Shown here: one piece after another, positions 1 to 11,634 of the stretch | Layout of the letters: each line of letters begins with the position of its first letter | Numbering within the stretch: the stretch's first letter is position 1 | Source of the DNA: Lineolata rhizophorae | Lineage: Eukaryota; Ascomycota; Dothideomycetes; Lineolatales; Lineolataceae | Assembly: GCA_010093515.1 (NCBI GenBank) | Contig: MU001672.1 | Coordinates: 731,892-794,711 of the forward strand | Length of the DNA: 62,820 bases | Reading direction: 5' to 3' | The notes under the pieces: model-generated | The model's database searches: none | Told to the model about the DNA's origin: nothing | Seen by the model: the letters and a program-made list of their open reading frames with translations, nothing else | Position numbers and translations under genes: made by a program

Positions 1-289
1 TAGCCATATCTCGAACGGCAGCAAGCTGGGGGGCAAATCCTCGCGCGTCTAGGTCAAGTATATGGTCGATTATCGCCTGCTCTTCGTTCGCAGTGAGCTT
101 TGTTGAATTAGGTGTCTTTTCGCGCCTTTGAGTCGCTCCGTCGCGTCGGTCCTTTAACGTTGATCGGTGGACTCTGTATGTAGCTGCGGCGCGTCGTTCG
201 CTCTGGATTTGGCCAGTTTGGAGAGCAGAGAGGGCAAGCTGTATTCTAGCTTCGTGAGAGGACGATTCTGCGTAGGTAGCTAGACTCAT
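1..289 (-). CDS. Pogo/Fot1-like transposase, N-terminal part (cut by window edge)
   Basis: Read leftwards from the ATG at 289, the frame stays open to the window edge for 96 codons. The peptide starts MSLATYAESSSHEARIQLAL and has the typical start of fungal Tc1/mariner-pogo transposases: a psq-type helix-turn-helix (residues about 13-60, with AAATYRVHRSTLKDRRDG), then the start of the CENP-B/Tc5-type DNA-binding domain (KLTANEEQAIIDHILDLDAR, then GFAPQL). These domains bind the element's own ends; the DDE catalytic domain should lie beyond position 1. The visible frame has no stop codon or frameshift, which suggests a fairly young copy. Family assignment is confident; whether the whole element is functional cannot be judged from this part. 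Confidence 0.88.
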   Translation of the reverse strand, partial: MSLATYAESSSHEARIQLALSALQTGQIQSERRAAATYRVHRSTLKDRRDGATQRREKTPNSTKLTANEEQAIIDHILDLDARGFAPQLAAVRDMA

Positions 290-325
290 AGTAGTTGAGA
301 TGATTTTTAGTGGGGGCTTGGCAAA

Positions 326-359
326 AGTGGTCGGCTCGCTTGGGTGGTCGGTTCGCTTG
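326..359. repeat. Two tandem 17-bp repeats, likely subterminal part of the transposon
   Basis: Two adjacent 17-bp units differ at two positions: AGTGGTCGGCTCGCTTG and GGTGGTCGGTTCGCTTG. They lie just upstream of the transposase start. Fot1/pogo-type elements often carry short direct repeats inside their terminal inverted repeats, so this is probably one end of the element. The matching inverted end would lie left of the window. No TA target duplication can be paired here. Confidence 0.5.
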
Positions 360-1111
360 TGAAGTACGTTAGTTGAATATAGATGTGTTGTTAGGTTGTC
401 CAAATCCGCTTTCTACTGGCGTTTGTCGTTAAAGCAGAAAACTCGCACTAACTATGCCATATTTATTTGTTCTCACATGGTGGATGTTAGCGAAGATTGT
501 TGAACACGTAACGAATGACCGAATGACCTGCTCGATGCACCATAATTCCAGACGTATCTGGTCCATTCAATTCGCAGAGAATAGTATTGCGAAGGTTAGA
601 AAATGAAGAACTGTTGAACGCTCTCTAATGAACACAAGGGCAAATAGAGCGCTAACGGCTTCGTCTAACAGACTTTGAGATCAACGTTTCGACCTTTGAA
701 ACAGAGCAGAGGCCAGAGATCTGAAAAGGACCATTGAAGAGAGTCAAAAAATAACCCCGCGATGCCGACAGCCCCCACGTGACTAGGATTTGCCAAGAAC
801 CGGAAGCTTGGCGACCTACCGCGGGCCCCCGGCCCTCGGGTACAGATCGGGAAAGGTCAAGTTCTGCCGCCATGGACCGCTCTTACGTAGGCCAGGATGC
901 ACGATTGCCAAAGAAGTGGACTTCATTCAACGTCGGCCCTGTGTGATTGCTGGGTTCCATCATCTTCAATCCCTCCATAGAGGCATTTCTGTACTTGTAT
1001 CCAGTGTGAAGCGGACGCGGTTCCGATAGCGAAACGAGCGAACCCCTTTCGAACCCGCCCCTGGATGTCAACAATGCCAGGAGACACGTCGGTTGCTCCA
1101 TCGTGGTGAAG
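360..1111. other. Intergenic: transposon flank and promoter of the mitochondrial carrier
   Basis: No gene is supported here. The outer end of the transposon should fall in the first tens of bases, and the remainder would be the 5' flank of the carrier gene. Short open frames at 652-1176 overlap on both strands, lack family signatures and look like chance. Confidence 0.5.
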
Positions 1112-3487
1112 ATGAACCACGAAAGCGGCAACGCGCAGGACGCGAGGGTGGAGTCGTTATGGACCCAGCTCGACACCAGAGGGACTGGACACTTGGACCT
1201 GTCCGGGTTGAAAAAGGGATTGAGGAAGTTGGATCACCGTAGGCTGCCCTGCTCGTCGAACCCGTAACTTGCCGCCGCTCGGGGCTGACTAGATGCCGCA
1301 GCGCTTAAGAATGCGGACGGTTTTCTCAAAGAGCTGTTGGAAGCTGTAGATACCAATGGTGATGGGCGTATAGAGTACTCAGGTCAGCTACTTGCCTTGT
1401 GCCGAAGCCGCGGCCGGTTGCTTGAGATAGAGGTGCTGACGGGTGGCGCGCACACAAGAATTCCGCTCGTTCGTGAAAGAGACTGAGAGGGAGCTTTGGT
1501 CACTCTTCCGGAGTATAGACCATAATGGGGACGGCAAGCTCTCTAAGAGCGAGCTGCGCGAAGGGTTTCGGCGTGCAGGTTTGGCGGTGCCAAATTCGAA
1601 GCTCGATCACTTCTTTGCGGAGGTTGACACAAACCGGGATGGGGTGATCAGCTATGAAGAATGGCGGTACGAAGCCTCCAGTGCCCCCGAAGCCTCGTGG
1701 AAGCTATTCACAAACTCGCGCTAAACCTTTTATAGCGACTTTCTGCTATTCATTCCCGCAGAGGCCCCCAGTCTGAAGACAGTCCTGTCCTATTATTCGT
1801 CGACAGTTATGGTGAATCCGGAAGGAGACGTCCAGATAAGCGACGAAACAATAGAGGGACTAGGTATTACAATAGCGCGCTTTCTTAATCTGTTCTTTGG
1901 GTCCCTCGTAAGCATAGCGAGAGCGCAACCGTCTTCTGCGCGCTCGCGGGCTTCTGCGCCGGACGCACTACTCCCACTGCCCTCGCTCGATTCTTCTTCA
2001 ACTCCACAACCTTCTTCGCTTGACGCAACTTGCGACGCTACTGCTTCTATCACCAATTCTTCTTCCGCAACCACAACCCCCTCCAAAACCACGAGGATGC
2101 AGTACCATCCGCCTGAAGCGGTGCTCGACGAGCCGTCTCCGTCGCCGTTGGCGCCGGTGCCCGCCGTCCCGCTCCCGGAGTCGGACTGGACCAAGTGGGA
2201 GAACCTAAAGCCGGTGCTGATTAGTTTCATTCCGAACTCAGGCTACTTCATCGCGGGAGGCCTAGCAGGAATCGTCTCTCGCACGTCGACCGCGCCCCTC
2301 GACCGCCTCAAAGTCTATCTTATCGCCCAGACTAGCGTGACCAAGGAGGCAGTTCAGGCGGCCAAGTCGGGTGCGGCTCTCCACGCCGTCAAGATGGGCT
2401 GGCGGTCGCTTGAGTCCGCCACTAAGGAACTCTGGCGTGCGGGCGGGTTGCGCAGCTTGTATGCTGGTAAGTTGTGGTTCTATTGTTTACCCTATCAAGT
2501 TCCGCAAGAATAATATCTCATCGACCGGTAATAGGCAATGGCCTCAACGTCGTCAAGGTTATGCCTGAGTCGGCCGTCAAATTTGGCTCGTACGAAGTAA
2601 GAATCCTGTATCTTCGTCTCTCAATCTCGAGCTTATTCGCTCACCTTCGCAGGCCTCTAAACGCATTTTCGCGAAGCTCGAGGGTCACAATGACCCGAGG
2701 AGCCTTAACACTCTATCGAAATTCCTTACCGGTGGTATCGCCGGCATCATCTCTCAGTAAGTTTCGCCTTCCTAGCCAAAGAAGATGTACAAGTACTTAC
2801 ATTCATTTAGATTTGTCGTTTATCCCCTCGACACCTTGAAATTGTACGTTATAATTGTCGCCGCGGGCATGAAAAGATCTAAAGCTAACAGTGCCTCCAG
2901 CCGCATGCAGTGCGAGACCGTTGCTGGAGGTCTCCACGGGAACAAGCTCATCTTCGCGACCGCCAAGAAGATGTGGGCGCAGAATGGCATGCGTGCTTTC
3001 TACCGCGGCCTTCCAATGGGATTGGTCGGCATGTTCCCCTACGCCGCCATCGACCTCGGCACCTTCGAGTACCTGAAGCGTACCATCACCGCTAGGAACG
3101 CTCGCATCCGCCGCTGCCACGAGGAAGACGCCCAGCCGGGTTCTGTCACCACTGCCGCCGTAGGTGGCTTCAGCGGCGCCCTTGGTGCCAGCATGGTGTA
3201 CCCGTTGAATCTCCTCCGTACCCGGCTTCAAAGCCAGGGTACCGCGCAGCACCCTCGCACGTACGACGGCATCATCGACGTCACGCGCAAGACCATCCAG
3301 GGCGAAGGCGTGCGTGGTCTCTTCAAGGGACTCACGCCCAACCTCCTCAAGGTCGTCCCGGCGGTCTCCATCGTACGTTCCTCCACTCCTGCTTTGGTCC
3401 ATGTTCAAACTTGAAACAGTTCTGACTGACTTTTGCTAGACGTACGTCGTTTACGAGAACACAAAGCGTGCGATGAACTTGCGTTGA
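1112..3487 (+). CDS. SAL1: Calcium-binding mitochondrial ATP-Mg/Pi carrier (SAL1/CaMC type)
   Basis: Inner-membrane carrier exchanging ATP-Mg for phosphate under cytosolic calcium control. Nine exons: 1112-1238, 1293-1382, 1459-1666, 1736-2466, 2535-2596, 2653-2756, 2811-2843, 2901-3372, 3440-3487. The N-terminal half carries EF-hands: a degenerate first loop (DTRGTGHLD), then good loops DTNGDGRIEYSE, DHNGDGKLSKSE and DTNRDGVISYEE. The linker VNPEGDVQISDETIEGLG is typical of the family. Three carrier repeats follow, with signatures PLDRLK, PLDTLK and PLNLLRTRLQ. An insertion of about 50 Ser/Ala/Pro-rich residues sits between the SIARA segment and the first carrier repeat. The start was chosen as the first ATG joined in frame to the EF-hands. 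Family certain; some exon edges are inferred. Confidence 0.9.
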
Positions 3488-4047
3488 AGACGTTCACGCA
3501 TGCCTCGGCTAAACAGCCGCCATTCTCGTGCTGGAAGTACACGTTTCCTTTGTCGAATCACTTCAAGACTCGCACAGACTTGATACCCAGAACCCTCCAG
3601 TTGATGATGGGGGCCACAAGGCGTTTGATTGCGGTGGATTGGCCCCTATGGTTGGTTTGTATGGTTGGGATTGCAGACGCGGATTAGCCGCATACGCACA
3701 TGATGCACTTTCAAGACTTTCAAATTAGAGAGGAAGCGAAATGCTTCGAGTTTCATTCAATGCCCTCCAGCAAGCTCATGTGATAAATGACCATACAAAA
3801 TGATCCATAGATCTTGGAATCGAGCAGATACAAAAGGAACATCGAGCACACACAAGGCATGGAAGGCTACCTTTGCTGCGCCAGAAAACGCCCACGTCCA
3901 GAATCCCCCAAGGCAACCCAAACATACATATGTATAGCATCAAACATATGTTTCAGCAAACGGTAAAATCAGAGCGAAGCCAAGGCGTACCAACTCTTTT
4001 TCGACATGGCTTTTCCCGCATCTCCCAGACCGCTTCTACCCACGCCA
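3488..4047. other. Intergenic between convergent SAL1 and SYN8
   Basis: The 3' ends of the plus-strand carrier and the minus-strand SNARE face each other here. The stretch should hold both 3' UTRs. I see no coding frame with a family signature. Confidence 0.5.
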
Positions 4048-5019
4048 TTACTTCAAAATGACGATCAATATGACCAAAATGAGAATCAGGATGACAATGA
4101 CGGTCAAGCTCCAATTATCCCTAGCCTTGCGGGCGAACCTGTCCAGCCTGCCTTTTGCGCGGCCCAGCTGGCCCTGATGGCGGTCGACGGCCTCGCCGAC
4201 GTCGTCGAGCATGAGGGCCTGGTCGTCGAGCTCGTCGCCGATGGCGAGCGAGAGCTCACGCTGGCGGCCGATGCTGCGGCCCAGCGTCTCGAGCTGGGCG
4301 TCCTGCTCGTCCAGCACGTTGCGGTGGAAGGCGTGGATCTGCTGGTTGTCTAGGTGGGACTGGTCCGCGGCGGCGTCGTCGGCTGCGGGGTCGTCGCGGT
4401 AGGGGAACAGCGCCGCGCGGTTGCGCTCCTCGTCGGAGGAGTCCGAGGCGGAGGCGGAGGCCTGGTCCGCGCCGCCACCCGACGGGTGGTCGCTGAAGCG
4501 GACAGACTTGTTCGCGTGCGAGGAGTGGCGGAGCGCCGAGGCGCGGTGCGCCGGGTTCGAGGGGCGGCGCGATTGCGCCGCGGCGAAGTCGGGCGCCAGG
4601 GACGGGTCGTTCGGGGAGGTGAGGGCCGCCGTCGGCGTCGGCGCCGCGCCGTGGAATTGCGTGTACAGGTCCGTGTACTGCGACTGGAGCTGGGAGAACT
4701 GCTCGCGAAGGGCACTGTTTAGAGAGCGAAGGAGGCATTAATTAGAACTAAGCGTTCGGGATCTTCCATTTGAGCTCGACGAGCATGCGAACTGCTGGAG
4801 ACCTCAGGGGGTGAGCAGGGTGACGTACGCATCCTCGGCCTCACCCAGCCGCTGCTCGATACGCTCGAGGCCGTCGTGGAACGAGTCGAGCGAGCGCGAG
4901 ATCTGGCCGTCTTGCGAGTTGGGGCCCAAGTTGAGCGCGATAGCGCGCTGCCGTTCTAGCAGCGAAAGCTTGATGTGGTCGGCCAGGAGAAACAGCTGGG
5001 ACGGGTTGCTGTTGGCCAT
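4048..5019 (-). CDS. SYN8: Qc-SNARE, syntaxin 8 / Syn8 type
   Basis: Tail-anchored SNARE for fusion in the endosomal/vacuolar pathway. Two exons, complement of 4829-5019 and 4048-4714, give 285 residues. The start MANSNPSQLFLLADHIKLSL is typical of fungal Syn8. The middle holds a low-complexity linker with SVRFSDHP and ALFPYRDDP, also seen in this family. The SNARE helix (about residues 200-260) contains IGDELDDQALMLDDV, where the glutamine fits the zero-layer Q of syntaxin 8. The C-terminus is a single hydrophobic anchor (LTVIVILILILVILIVIL) ending in Lys. The intron (4715-4828) has GTACGT and CAG ends. The gene is divergent from the RBR ligase across 1.5 kb. Confidence 0.9.
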
Positions 5020-6527
5020 TGCGGTAATGGTGGTGTGTCTGACGGGTGGTGGATGGGACTCTATTACGGAGGACTGTTGAAAAGTGGCAACTAGGAAAGC
5101 AGAAATCAAAATGCAGCCGGACAGCGCGGAATGTGCGGATATACAGCAAAAGCACCGGGTGAAGAAATCTAGGAGGTGGAAGGAGCGAATGTGAGGATGG
5201 AACGGGGTGGATTGGTTGGTGTCTGAAGGCGGCGATGACCTCTCCGCAAGTGGGCAGTGTCGCAGTGCCGCCGCATTTGGCCGGTCCGGGTAATGGGGCA
5301 GTGCCAAGCACGGTGTGGATTCGTCAGACCAGGTACCTACGGCTGTGTACGTACCGAACAGCATTGTACGGGCATCCTTCCCACATGCTTTTCGCGAAAA
5401 CTTTTTCATCTTTTCTTTCTTAATAAGTTAGTGCACATGGTCTAACACGAGATGCAGAAACGGCTTTCCACACCAAAAGTGAAGCTGAGACTAGAGACTA
5501 GTAGGTTAGAACACGAAATGGCCAGGTTGTAAATAGCAGGTCAGGCCAGAATCGTGGCATTTAGTATGTATATGCACGGTATAACTCGTTCGCTCTTGAT
5601 AGCCGAGGAGTTAATAGGATAGAGTGCCTCAAGCTTCAAAAGTCATTTCTCTGTCAGAAGATAGTAAACAATGACGAACTAGTGCATCGTGGGGTCTTCG
5701 TCCTAGGCGCTATGATGAGAACAAGACTTCCGTTGGAGACGCAACCTTGGATCCGGACATGCAGGTTTTACCTTGCCAGACTGAGTCGGCCGACCTACTC
5801 GTTCGTGCGTGCTAGATTCCCACGGTACCTACTACTATACTGCGTAAGCTCCGAGGTGCAAGGGGTCCTGCGTCTCGTGCCGGGGCGGTGATTGGTCAAA
5901 AAAGCCCAAGCAACTGCGGGGAGGCGGCTCCTCAAATGAAGTCTAGACCCGCGACGAGCCTCCCGACGCCTGCTGCTGTACGACAGCCCAACCGAGCGCG
6001 GAGACAGGCGACTCCACGGCCTTCAAGCTCTTGCTTTCTCCCCATGGTCCCCTCCACCTTGCCGGGGCGTCGTTGCAATGTTATGTATAGCTCCTCTGCA
6101 CTCGTCGTCACGCAGTCTGCCAGCGCCCCCCTGTCTCAGACTGGTCTCGCGAATGGTTGCGGGCTGCGGCGTGGACTCGTGCCCCTCTTCGGCCGGCTGC
6201 GCTCAGCCTCACCCCTCAGTCTGAGTAGAGGAAGGCAGCCCGCCAAACTTCACCCAAGCCCATTGTTGTTGCGGTGAGTTGTCGCCTCGTGGGCTGCTGC
6301 GCTTGGTGTAAGGCTGCCACATCTAAAGCAGAAGGCGCGCGGTCTGTAGTCACCACCTCCTCCCAAGCCGCCGGTGAAGTCCATTCTCGTCGCTTCCGCC
6401 GCCCGTGACCTCCGGCTCTCTTCCTGTTACAATGTCCCGTCCCTGGTAACACTCTTCTTCGTTACCGCTCTAGCGCGCTCGCTCGCGCGGCGCTCGGTAG
6501 TCTACTCTCTTCCATTCCCGTGCCGCA
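5020..6527. other. Intergenic between divergent SYN8 and the RBR ligase
   Basis: About 1.5 kb that should contain both promoters and 5' UTRs. Just before the ligase start (6290-6527) it becomes pyrimidine-rich, as in many fungal promoters. Open frames here (for example 5888-6277) have no recognisable domains. Confidence 0.5.
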
Positions 6528-9500
6528 ATGGCTGGTGCTTCTCAACCCCGACTGGTCATAGACCTCACCAACGAGGACAGCGACAACTCGCCGGCCGCAG
6601 ATCCAGAGTTCAATGCTCACCTTGAAGAGTTCATGGATGCTGCTTTCAACAACGGCGCCGACCCGGCCGTTCTGGACTTTCCCCAACTTGAGAACGGCGC
6701 GGGCAGCGGCGTTTCCCACGCGTCACCTGCAAACCCCATGCTATTGACGGAGGAGGACTTCCTCCAGAAAGTCCTTGAGGTCTTTCCCGACATAGCTCGC
6801 GACCATGTCCTCGAGGCATATCGGGAGAGGGCGGCAATGGGGCGTGTCGATCAAGAGTGGTGCGGGGAATTCATCGTCCAGGTTCTTGATGCCAACTCCT
6901 ATCCAAAGGAGCGCGACCGCAAGGACTTGAAGCGCAAGAGGGGCGACGTCGCAGATGCCGGTGGCTCCGAAGACTGGGAGAACGCCGCCATCGGACGTCT
7001 CAGTTTCGGTTCATACCTCCACAATGCGTGAGTTTACTTTCTGAGTCCATCAAGTCGTTTGCCAAGCCTGTCGAATGTGCAAGGGCAATAGGTGCTCTAC
7101 TCGTTTTCATATAAAACGCGGAAAGAGATCGTCTATTGGGCAAAACCCTATTTTTTTACGGTTTTGCACTTTTGCCATCTGTTCTTAGCGTTTCTTTTTT
7201 TTAAGAAAATTAACTTAAAAAAAGCCAAAGAAAAAGTAGTAAAATGGGCGTCTTTTCTTCTGCCTATATGTTAGTTCCGCGATTCTGCCTTTGTACTAGC
7301 GAAATTATGCTTGCATTTGCTAATTGACGGTCGTACTTGGTAGGAAAAAACTGCTGCAAGAGGAATTCCCGCTCGTGCCGGCAGGCTTCATTAGTGAGAC
7401 TCTGACACGGCAAGGACGCCTTTTCCAAGCGTATATTGCTATCGAAGCTGCAGAACGATCTTACAACGACTCGGCACCTTACAAACGTGTTAGGCGGCGC
7501 CGGAAGCATACTAAATCCGCCCGGGAAAGCCCAGACATTTCGGACAATCTACTCAAGGAGTTCCAGGCCGCCAAAACTCGGTGCATGAAGGAAGCAGGTA
7601 CGTCTGTCGCTTTTTCCTTCTTTGGTTATGCCACCCATGAATCCGCCCGCGGGTTCACCAAAGCCCCACAACCTTCGTCGACTACTCCCACAGCACGATC
7701 TTCGCCTCTCGTCTTCCGCACCTGACAGCTTTGACATTTCCGCTAATACCACTTTAGAAACGCGAAAGCACGAAGAAGACAAAGCCATGGCGGAGGCCAT
7801 TCTACGCGCCGAGGCCGAAGCTAATGGTGATATGATTGAATGGTAAGTACAGTCACGCTATCGCTCGTTTCAGGGCTAACTTCAGCAGTGGATGCTGTTT
7901 CACAGAGTCACCGACGGTGCGAATGGTCATCTGCACCGGCCAGACAACGCATTTCTTCTGCCGCGATTGCATCAAACAATACGTCGAAACTAAAATTGGC
8001 GGTCGTCAGTGCGATCTGCCTTGCATGGATGTGAGCGGTTGCGAGGCTAAAATAGACCATTCCGCTTTCCAACATTTCCTGGACGCAAGAACGCTTACCC
8101 TTCTCGAGAAACTTATCCAAGACCGCGAGATCCGCGAAGCGAAAATCGAAGGCCTCGAGGAATGCCCTTTCTGCGATTTTAGAGCGATCTTAGACCCAGT
8201 GGAGCATGATAGAGAATTCCGCTGTGGCAACGATGACTGTCGAGTCATCTCATGCCGCCTCTGTAAGAAAGAGACACACATACCAATGAACTGCGAAGAA
8301 GCATCGAAGGAAAACAAACAGAACCTCCGTCATGCCGTTGAAGAAGCTATGACAGAAGCTATGGTGCGCACTTGCAAGTAAGTATTCGCCCTAGCGAAAT
8401 TCCTAGTCCAGACCTTCTCTAACCGTTGTAGCCGCTGCCAAGCGAAGTTCATCAAAGAAGACGGGTGTAACAAGATGAGGTGCCCTAACTGCAACAACGT
8501 TCAATGGTACGTCCCCGTCGCCTGGTGAGATCACTTGGAAAACTGGATTGCTAACCTGAACTAGCTACATCTGCCGTAAGAGTGTGAACGGCTATGAACA
8601 TTTCGAAGGGAGGGGTGGCTTACCGGGTAGCTGCCCTTTGTTTGACGACGGCGTGGCGGCACTGCATCGGGATGACGTCCTTAAAGCCGAGCAGGACGCG
8701 ATGGCGAAGCTCAAGCAGCAAAACCCCGACATATCGGACGACGACCTCAAAGTGCGTGTTGCGCAGGACATAGAGAACCAAGAGCAACGTCGAATCGATG
8801 AAGCGGCCGCCAGGGCGCGGAGGAGGGGAAACTACGGTGTTCCAGTAGTTCTTGTCCATCGAGACTTTGACGGTGGCCCTCGCCATGTACACATGGGCGG
8901 ACACGTCTTTCCTTACGACCGCCTGGCTTACGCGATTCCGGTGAACGAGCAGGACGCTGCGAATGCGCCACAAGCTGTGAATCGGCAAGGCGCTGCGAAC
9001 CCGCAAGGCGCTGCGAACCCACAAGGTGCTGCAAACCCTCAAGTTGTCTTCAACCCGCGAGTGGCTTTCCACCCACAAGTTTATAACCTACCTCCTCCCC
9101 CTCCTGGTGTTGGGGTCGTTCCTTTAGGGCTAATTCCCTATCGCTACCACTTAGGCTACGGACAAGCTCCGCGTCCTGCCCAGCATGCTCCTGCCCAACA
9201 TGCTCCTGCCCAGCACGCTCCTGCCCAGCACGCTCCTGCCCAGCACGCTCCTGCCCAACATGCTCCTGCCCAGCACGCTCCTGCCCAGCACGCTCCGCCG
9301 CCAGTTGGGCGCTTTCCTGCTTTCGTACCACAACACGACCATGCATTTATGCACCCGCCAGCGCCGCTACCACGTATAAATGCAGGCTTGCCGGGACTAC
9401 CTCTTGGCCAGGCCACGCTGCCGCAATTGCCGCAACAACAACAGCAAGGTTGGGTCCATGATTGGATTGGTCCGTTCCAAGAACCTAATCAAATATTTCA

Positions 9501-9771
9501 CCAAGCCATGCAGGCCGTACAGGATATGCAGGTTAGATTGCATCCCGATCTACAGCAGCCGCTGCGCTTCCAGCATGCGCAACAGGGCCTACGAGCCCAG
9601 CAAATCCAGCAGATACAACCACCTCAACTAGGCCAACCAGCGCAAGCGAATCTGGGCATGCCCGCAGTCCCCAACATCCCAGTATTCTACGGTAATCGAG
9701 CTCGTGGTCACCGACAGGTTCCTCGCCCGGGCGGACCGCCGGAAGGGGGCGTAGGTGGACAACTGGATTAG
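6528..9771 (+). CDS. RBR-type E3 ubiquitin ligase, RNF216/TRIAD3-like
   Basis: Likely E3 ligase that passes ubiquitin through a RING2 cysteine. Six exons (6528-7027, 7344-7597, 7758-7842, 7889-8377, 8432-8506, 8565-9771) give 869 residues. The N-terminus (about 1-280) is acidic and unannotated. RING1 starts near residue 280 with CGCCFTESPTVRMV, a C-x2-C pair, then HFFCRDC. The IBR follows (CPFCDF ... FRCGNDDCRVISCRLCKK). RING2 is NRCQAKFIKEDGCNKMRCPNC then CYICRK, close to RNF216. The C-terminal 380 residues are Pro/Gln/Ala-rich, with three GAANPQ units and eight PAQHA units. The first intron (7028-7343) is long and AT-rich and might hide another short exon. Substrate unknown. Confidence 0.85.
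9175..9294 (+). repeat. Coding minisatellite, 8 x 15 bp (PAQHA)
   Basis: Eight perfect-length 15-bp units, CCTGCCCAGCACGCT with C/T variation at two positions, run head to tail in frame inside the RBR ligase. They encode PAQHA repeated eight times (residues about 671-710). The almost identical units point to recent expansion by slippage or unequal exchange. Confidence 0.95.
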
Positions 9772-10692
9772 GAACGTGGACAGATAGATGCCTGCTTCTC
9801 GGTTGTACCCTACCCCATAATGAAACGGCTTCGGATCATCAGATTTGAATAAGGCGGTACAATAGCATGGGACCCAATTGCGAAGGGCAACAAAGCAGGA
9901 GATATTTTTATGCATGATAGAAAGGTCTCAGGTTCGTGGCTTACACTTTTCTTATAGCCAGTGGAGGAGAGTTCTTCTACCTTTCTTATTCTTTTTTTTT
10001 TTCCCTTCCTTCTATACCCTGCCGGCGTGCATGGCTCTAAGCATTACCGGCGTTCTGAGCATGCTTCCGGCGCGCCTAGTTCTTACTGTTGTGGACTAAG
10101 GCAAAATAAACCGAAGAGGTCATGGGTTGCTTCTGCGACACTGTAGTAATGTCTATTACTATCATGGTAATAAAAAATATTCTTAACTTTATACCCATAC
10201 TCATAATACGTGCCTCTAGATGGAGGCAGCAATCCCTAAACGCCATATTATGCTTGTAAATTACGTAGTAATCTCAATTGGCCAAATAAGAAACTTCCGC
10301 GGAAATGTTGGCCCTCACGTGCAGTCTATTTTTCGTCTTTGCTAAATATGGTGGACTTTATGGATATTTAAACGTCCAAAACCAACCCTATTTCCGAATG
10401 AACTCGGAAAATGCGGAGAATTGACTTCGATACCTCATCACTATCATCTCGGGACGCACCCAGCCACACCACGTGTGCTGGCGCACCGCCACAACATGGT
10501 TTCCCAGTCGACTGCTCGCTACGGAGGACCTATCCCCGAGACGCGTCCCCATCGCCGCTGCTGACTCCCGCGGCTAACCCTCGTAAGACAATGACTCGCG
10601 CGTAGAAACCAGCTTCAAAACACCCCCACACTCGATCAACCGCGTACTCCTGCGACCGAGAGGCGTTCCATCCTTCCCCACTCCCGAAAAAG
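9772..10692. other. Intergenic between the RBR ligase and REV7
   Basis: The segment 10140-10400 is clearly AT-richer than its surroundings and includes a small hairpin, TGCCTC TAGATG GAGGCA, near 10212. The last 300 bases are GC/C-rich and should be the REV7 promoter and leader. No gene is supported. Confidence 0.45.
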
Positions 10693-11634
10693 ATGCCTCT
10701 CCCCGCGCCCACCACCTCCGCGGCCCTGACTCGCATGTTCACCGACTTCCTGACCACGGCGATCCACACCATCCTGTACGAGCGGGGCCTGTACCCGGCG
10801 ACGTCCTTCCTGCGCGCGCGCAAGTACCGCTTCCCCGTGCGGCAGTCGTGGCACCCGCGCGTGTGCGCCTGGGTCGCCGACGCCGTCGCCGCCGTCGAGG
10901 CCCAGCTCGCGCGCGGCGTCGTCCGCCTCGTCGCCCTCGTCGTGCACGGCCCGGACGCCCGCGCCCTCGAGCGCTTCGTCTTCGACACGGCCGCGTTTCC
11001 GGCCGTGCAGCCGCGGGAGCGCCTCGTGCCGTTCTTGCGCAAGCGCGGCAGGGACGACGAGGGCGACGCGGACGCCGAAGGCGGCGGCGGCGGTAGTGTT
11101 GGTGGTGGGGACGCCCAAGCCGCCGACGGTCCGGCGCCTCCTCGGTCCACCGTCGTCGATCTGGAAGAGCAGTTTCGGGCCGTCTTCGCGCGCCTAACCG
11201 CCTGCGGCGCCGCGCTCGGGCCCCTGCCGCCCGGCAGCACCTTCACGCTGGCCGTCGAGCTCAAGGACGAGGTCTCAGTGGCTAGCAGCATGGACGTGGC
11301 CGCGGCCGCCGACGGCGATCCCGAGCCTGAGCTCACCACGCGGCGCGCGCAGCCGCCGATTGGGCATCCGCAGCCGTGGATACCGGCGCCGCCGGGGGAG
11401 CAGAAAAGGAGGTGGGATGGAAGTGGTGAGGAGGATGAGGACGACGGCGACGATGGCGAAAGCTTGGCAAAGCATAGAGGGAATGTGGATAATGGTCGAA
11501 CAATGCCCGTCAGGGCCGTGGAGGCTGGGGAGATGGCATTTGAAATGTGGATTGAGGAAAGCGCAGCAAAGGTAAAGATAAGGGAGAAAAAGAAGGCGCG
11601 GCAAGAACCGGAAGGGAGCGACTGTGAATACTAG
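10693..11634 (+). CDS. REV7: HORMA-domain protein Rev7/MAD2L2, DNA polymerase zeta subunit
   Basis: Rev7 bridges Rev3 and Rev1 in translesion synthesis and, in other eukaryotes, acts in double-strand-break end protection. Single exon, 313 residues. The HORMA core starts at about residue 10: FTDFLTTAIHTILYERGLYP, then SFLRARKYRFPVRQSWHP and VCAWVADAV, which match the fungal Rev7 pattern (bulk hydrophobic helix, then the LYP motif). The VVDLEEQFRAVFARL and STFTLAVEL segments continue the fold. A Gly/Asp-rich insert (about 118-145) and a charged tail (about 235-313, with GEEDEDDGDDGE and KIREKKKARQEPEG) extend beyond the usual core. The GC-rich codon use matches the neighbours. Confidence 0.85.
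   Translation: MPLPAPTTSAALTRMFTDFLTTAIHTILYERGLYPATSFLRARKYRFPVRQSWHPRVCAWVADAVAAVEAQLARGVVRLVALVVHGPDARALERFVFDTAAFPAVQPRERLVPFLRKRGRDDEGDADAEGGGGGSVGGGDAQAADGPAPPRSTVVDLEEQFRAVFARLTACGAALGPLPPGSTFTLAVELKDEVSVASSMDVAAAADGDPEPELTTRRAQPPIGHPQPWIPAPPGEQKRRWDGSGEEDEDDGDDGESLAKHRGNVDNGRTMPVRAVEAGEMAFEMWIEESAAKVKIREKKKARQEPEGSDCEY

Noticed and set aside
9175-9294. CRISPR-like array
   Set aside because: The 15-bp units are directly adjacent with no spacers and are in frame inside a eukaryotic gene, so this is a coding minisatellite.
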